A DNA stretch of 5,630 bases, from the NCBI GenBank assembly GCA_023387135.1, contig JAEWIK010000382.1, positions 1 to 5,630 of the forward strand. Direction: 5' to 3'. A program made the position numbers and the translations under genes. Source of the stretch: Actinomycetes bacterium (GTDB lineage Bacteria > Actinomycetota > Actinomycetes > Propionibacteriales > Propionibacteriaceae). How positions within the stretch are numbered: position 1 is the stretch's first letter; the number at the start of each line of letters is the position of its first letter. Shown here piece after piece: positions 4,497 through 5,630 of the stretch. The notes under the pieces were generated by a model. It worked only from the letters and a program-made list of their open reading frames with translations, ran no database searches and was not told where the DNA came from.

Positions 4497-5630
4497 GCCA
4501 GGCGGAAACCCCCGAGCCCGCCGCGGGCGGCCAGACCGGGCGTCGGATCGGTGTCTACATCTGCCACTGCGGCGGCAACATCTCCGACTACGTTGACGTC
4601 GCCGCCGTCCGGGACGCACTGAAGGACGAGCCCGGCGTCATGGTGTCCGAGTCGCCGGTGTTCGCCTGCTCCGACGGCACCCAGCACGACATGATCGACG
4701 ACATCCGGGCGCAACACCTCGACGGGCTCGTGGTCGCTTCCTGCTCGCCCAAGTTGCACCAGGTCACGTTTCGCAATGTCGCGAAGCGTGCCGACCTCAA
4801 CCAGTACGCCTACACGCAGGTGAACGTCCGTGAGCAGGACTCCTGGGCCCACCCGCACGACAGGTCGGGTGCCACCGAGAAGGCGATCGGCCTGGTCCGG
4901 GCCGGAGTGGCGAGGACCCGCTTGTCGGATCCGCTCGAACCGCTGGTCATCCAGACCGTCTCCCGGGCGCTGGTGGTCGGCGGCGGGATCGCCGGTCTCC
5001 GTGCGGCCATCGGTCTCGCCGACGTCGGCATCGAAGCGGTCCTGATCGAGCGTGAGGCGACGTTCGGTGGCTGGGTCGGCACGTTCGGTGCCACCTTCCC
5101 GGACGACGCCTCCGGCGCGGGGGAGGTCGCCGGCCTGCTCGAGCAGATCAGGCAGCGACGCGACATCACCACCTACACCAACGCCGAACTCACCGGAAAG
5201 TCGGGCACCTTCGGGAACTACGACGTCGAACTGACCCTGCACCGCAACGGGTCGGACAAGACGCTGAACGTCAACGTCGGCTCGATCATCGTGGCCACGG
5301 GCTTTGACTCCTACGCCCCCGGCAACGGCGAACTCGGCTACGGCATCGAGGGTGTCGTGACCCTGCCGGAGTTCAAGCAGCTGTTGGACGCCTCGCCTGC
5401 CGGCCGGCTCACCCACAAGGGCCGCCCGGTCCGCTCGATCGCCTATGTCTACTGCGTGGGCTCCCGGCAGGAGGCGGGTGGCAACGAGTACTGCTCGAAG
5501 TACTGCTGCACCGCCACCATCCACGCGTCCTTGCAGGTCGGCGCCGTCGACCCCTCGATCCGGCAGTACCACCTCTACCGCGACATTCGCGCCTACGGCA
5601 CCAACGAGCTGCTCTACAACGCCTCGCGGG
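4493..5630 (+). CDS. hdrA: Second HdrA, 5' part (runs off the window)
   Basis: The first 379 residues are present and the frame is open at the right edge. After a short proline/alanine-rich leader, residues 17-30 give the HdrA N-terminal signature with C24-H-C-G-G-N-I30. C59-S and C84-S-P follow, then the N111-V-R-E-Q115 and W118-A-H motifs. This is the canonical HdrA N-terminal domain that the upstream paralogue lacks. An FAD Rossmann motif follows (G163-G-G-I-A-G168, E186, G192-G193). Between it and the A268-T-G region there are no cysteines, so the ferredoxin-like insertion of classical HdrA is absent. C321-V-G-S-R and C334, C338, C339 keep the spacing of the cluster-binding set, and R363-D-I-R-A367 matches the HdrA family. 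In the family this is an FAD and Fe-S electron hub of cytoplasmic Hdr or Qmo complexes. The 4-base overlap with the previous gene suggests the two proteins act together. The C-terminal architecture, including any fused domain, cannot be seen. Confidence 0.92.
   Translation, partial: MSQAETPEPAAGGQTGRRIGVYICHCGGNISDYVDVAAVRDALKDEPGVMVSESPVFACSDGTQHDMIDDIRAQHLDGLVVASCSPKLHQVTFRNVAKRADLNQYAYTQVNVREQDSWAHPHDRSGATEKAIGLVRAGVARTRLSDPLEPLVIQTVSRALVVGGGIAGLRAAIGLADVGIEAVLIEREATFGGWVGTFGATFPDDASGAGEVAGLLEQIRQRRDITTYTNAELTGKSGTFGNYDVELTLHRNGSDKTLNVNVGSIIVATGFDSYAPGNGELGYGIEGVVTLPEFKQLLDASPAGRLTHKGRPVRSIAYVYCVGSRQEAGGNEYCSKYCCTATIHASLQVGAVDPSIRQYHLYRDIRAYGTNELLYNASR

Noticed and set aside
2541..4619. 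Long minus-strand open frame (692 codons) opposite the HdrA genes
   Set aside because: It is a shadow frame over conserved HdrA/GltD coding sequence, with a compositionally biased translation and no motifs.
4466..5572. Minus-strand open frame (368 codons) opposite the second HdrA
   Set aside because: The plus strand encodes unmistakable HdrA motifs throughout this stretch; the antisense translation shows none.
521..5630. A benzoyl-CoA reductase (Bam) type assembly, because HdrA-like BamE and MvhD-like BamF occur there
   Set aside because: TusA and DsrE-type genes within the operon point to sulfur transfer, and no BamB/BamC or aromatic-pathway gene is seen. It remains a point to check once downstream sequence is known.

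Overview
The window is about 5.6 kb of GC-rich, tightly packed bacterial DNA. Codons favour G or C at the third position, Shine-Dalgarno sites are strong, and genes are spaced operon-style. This suggests a high-GC actinobacterium, but that is an inference from base composition and gene style; no phylogenetic marker is present.

Layout. A small cupin-fold gene (3-344) lies on the minus strand. A 176-bp divergent intergenic region (345-520) holds a CsoR/CstR-type inverted repeat, TACCC-CTAT-GGGTA at 452-465, overlapping a possible -10 element. A plus-strand operon follows and runs to the right edge: tusA (521-781), an MvhD/FlpD-like protein (788-1207), a DsrE/DsrF-like sulfurtransferase (1241-1723), a 905-residue HdrA-like flavoprotein with a GltD/NfnB-like NAD(P)H oxidoreductase module inserted (1779-4496), and the first 379 residues of a second HdrA (4493 to beyond 5630). 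The two HdrA genes overlap by ATGA.

How the genes may work together. TusA and DsrE-family proteins pass cysteine-bound persulfide sulfur between proteins. In sulfur oxidisers such pairs are encoded beside Hdr-like complexes. HdrA proteins are FAD and Fe-S electron hubs, and MvhD-type proteins carry electrons into HdrA. The likely reading is a cytoplasmic system that takes a protein-bound persulfide from DsrE/TusA and handles its electrons through a double-HdrA flavin and Fe-S assembly. Exchange with NAD(P)(H) would go through the inserted GltD module. HdrB/HdrC or other sulfur enzymes may lie downstream, outside the window. The direction of electron flow cannot be read from sequence.

Most notable are the domain architecture of the first HdrA, the complementary domain content of the two HdrA proteins, the altered cysteine pattern of the MvhD-like protein, and the persulfide- or metal-sensor-like operator in front of the operon. 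No RNA genes, insertion sequences, CRISPR arrays or clear terminators were seen.
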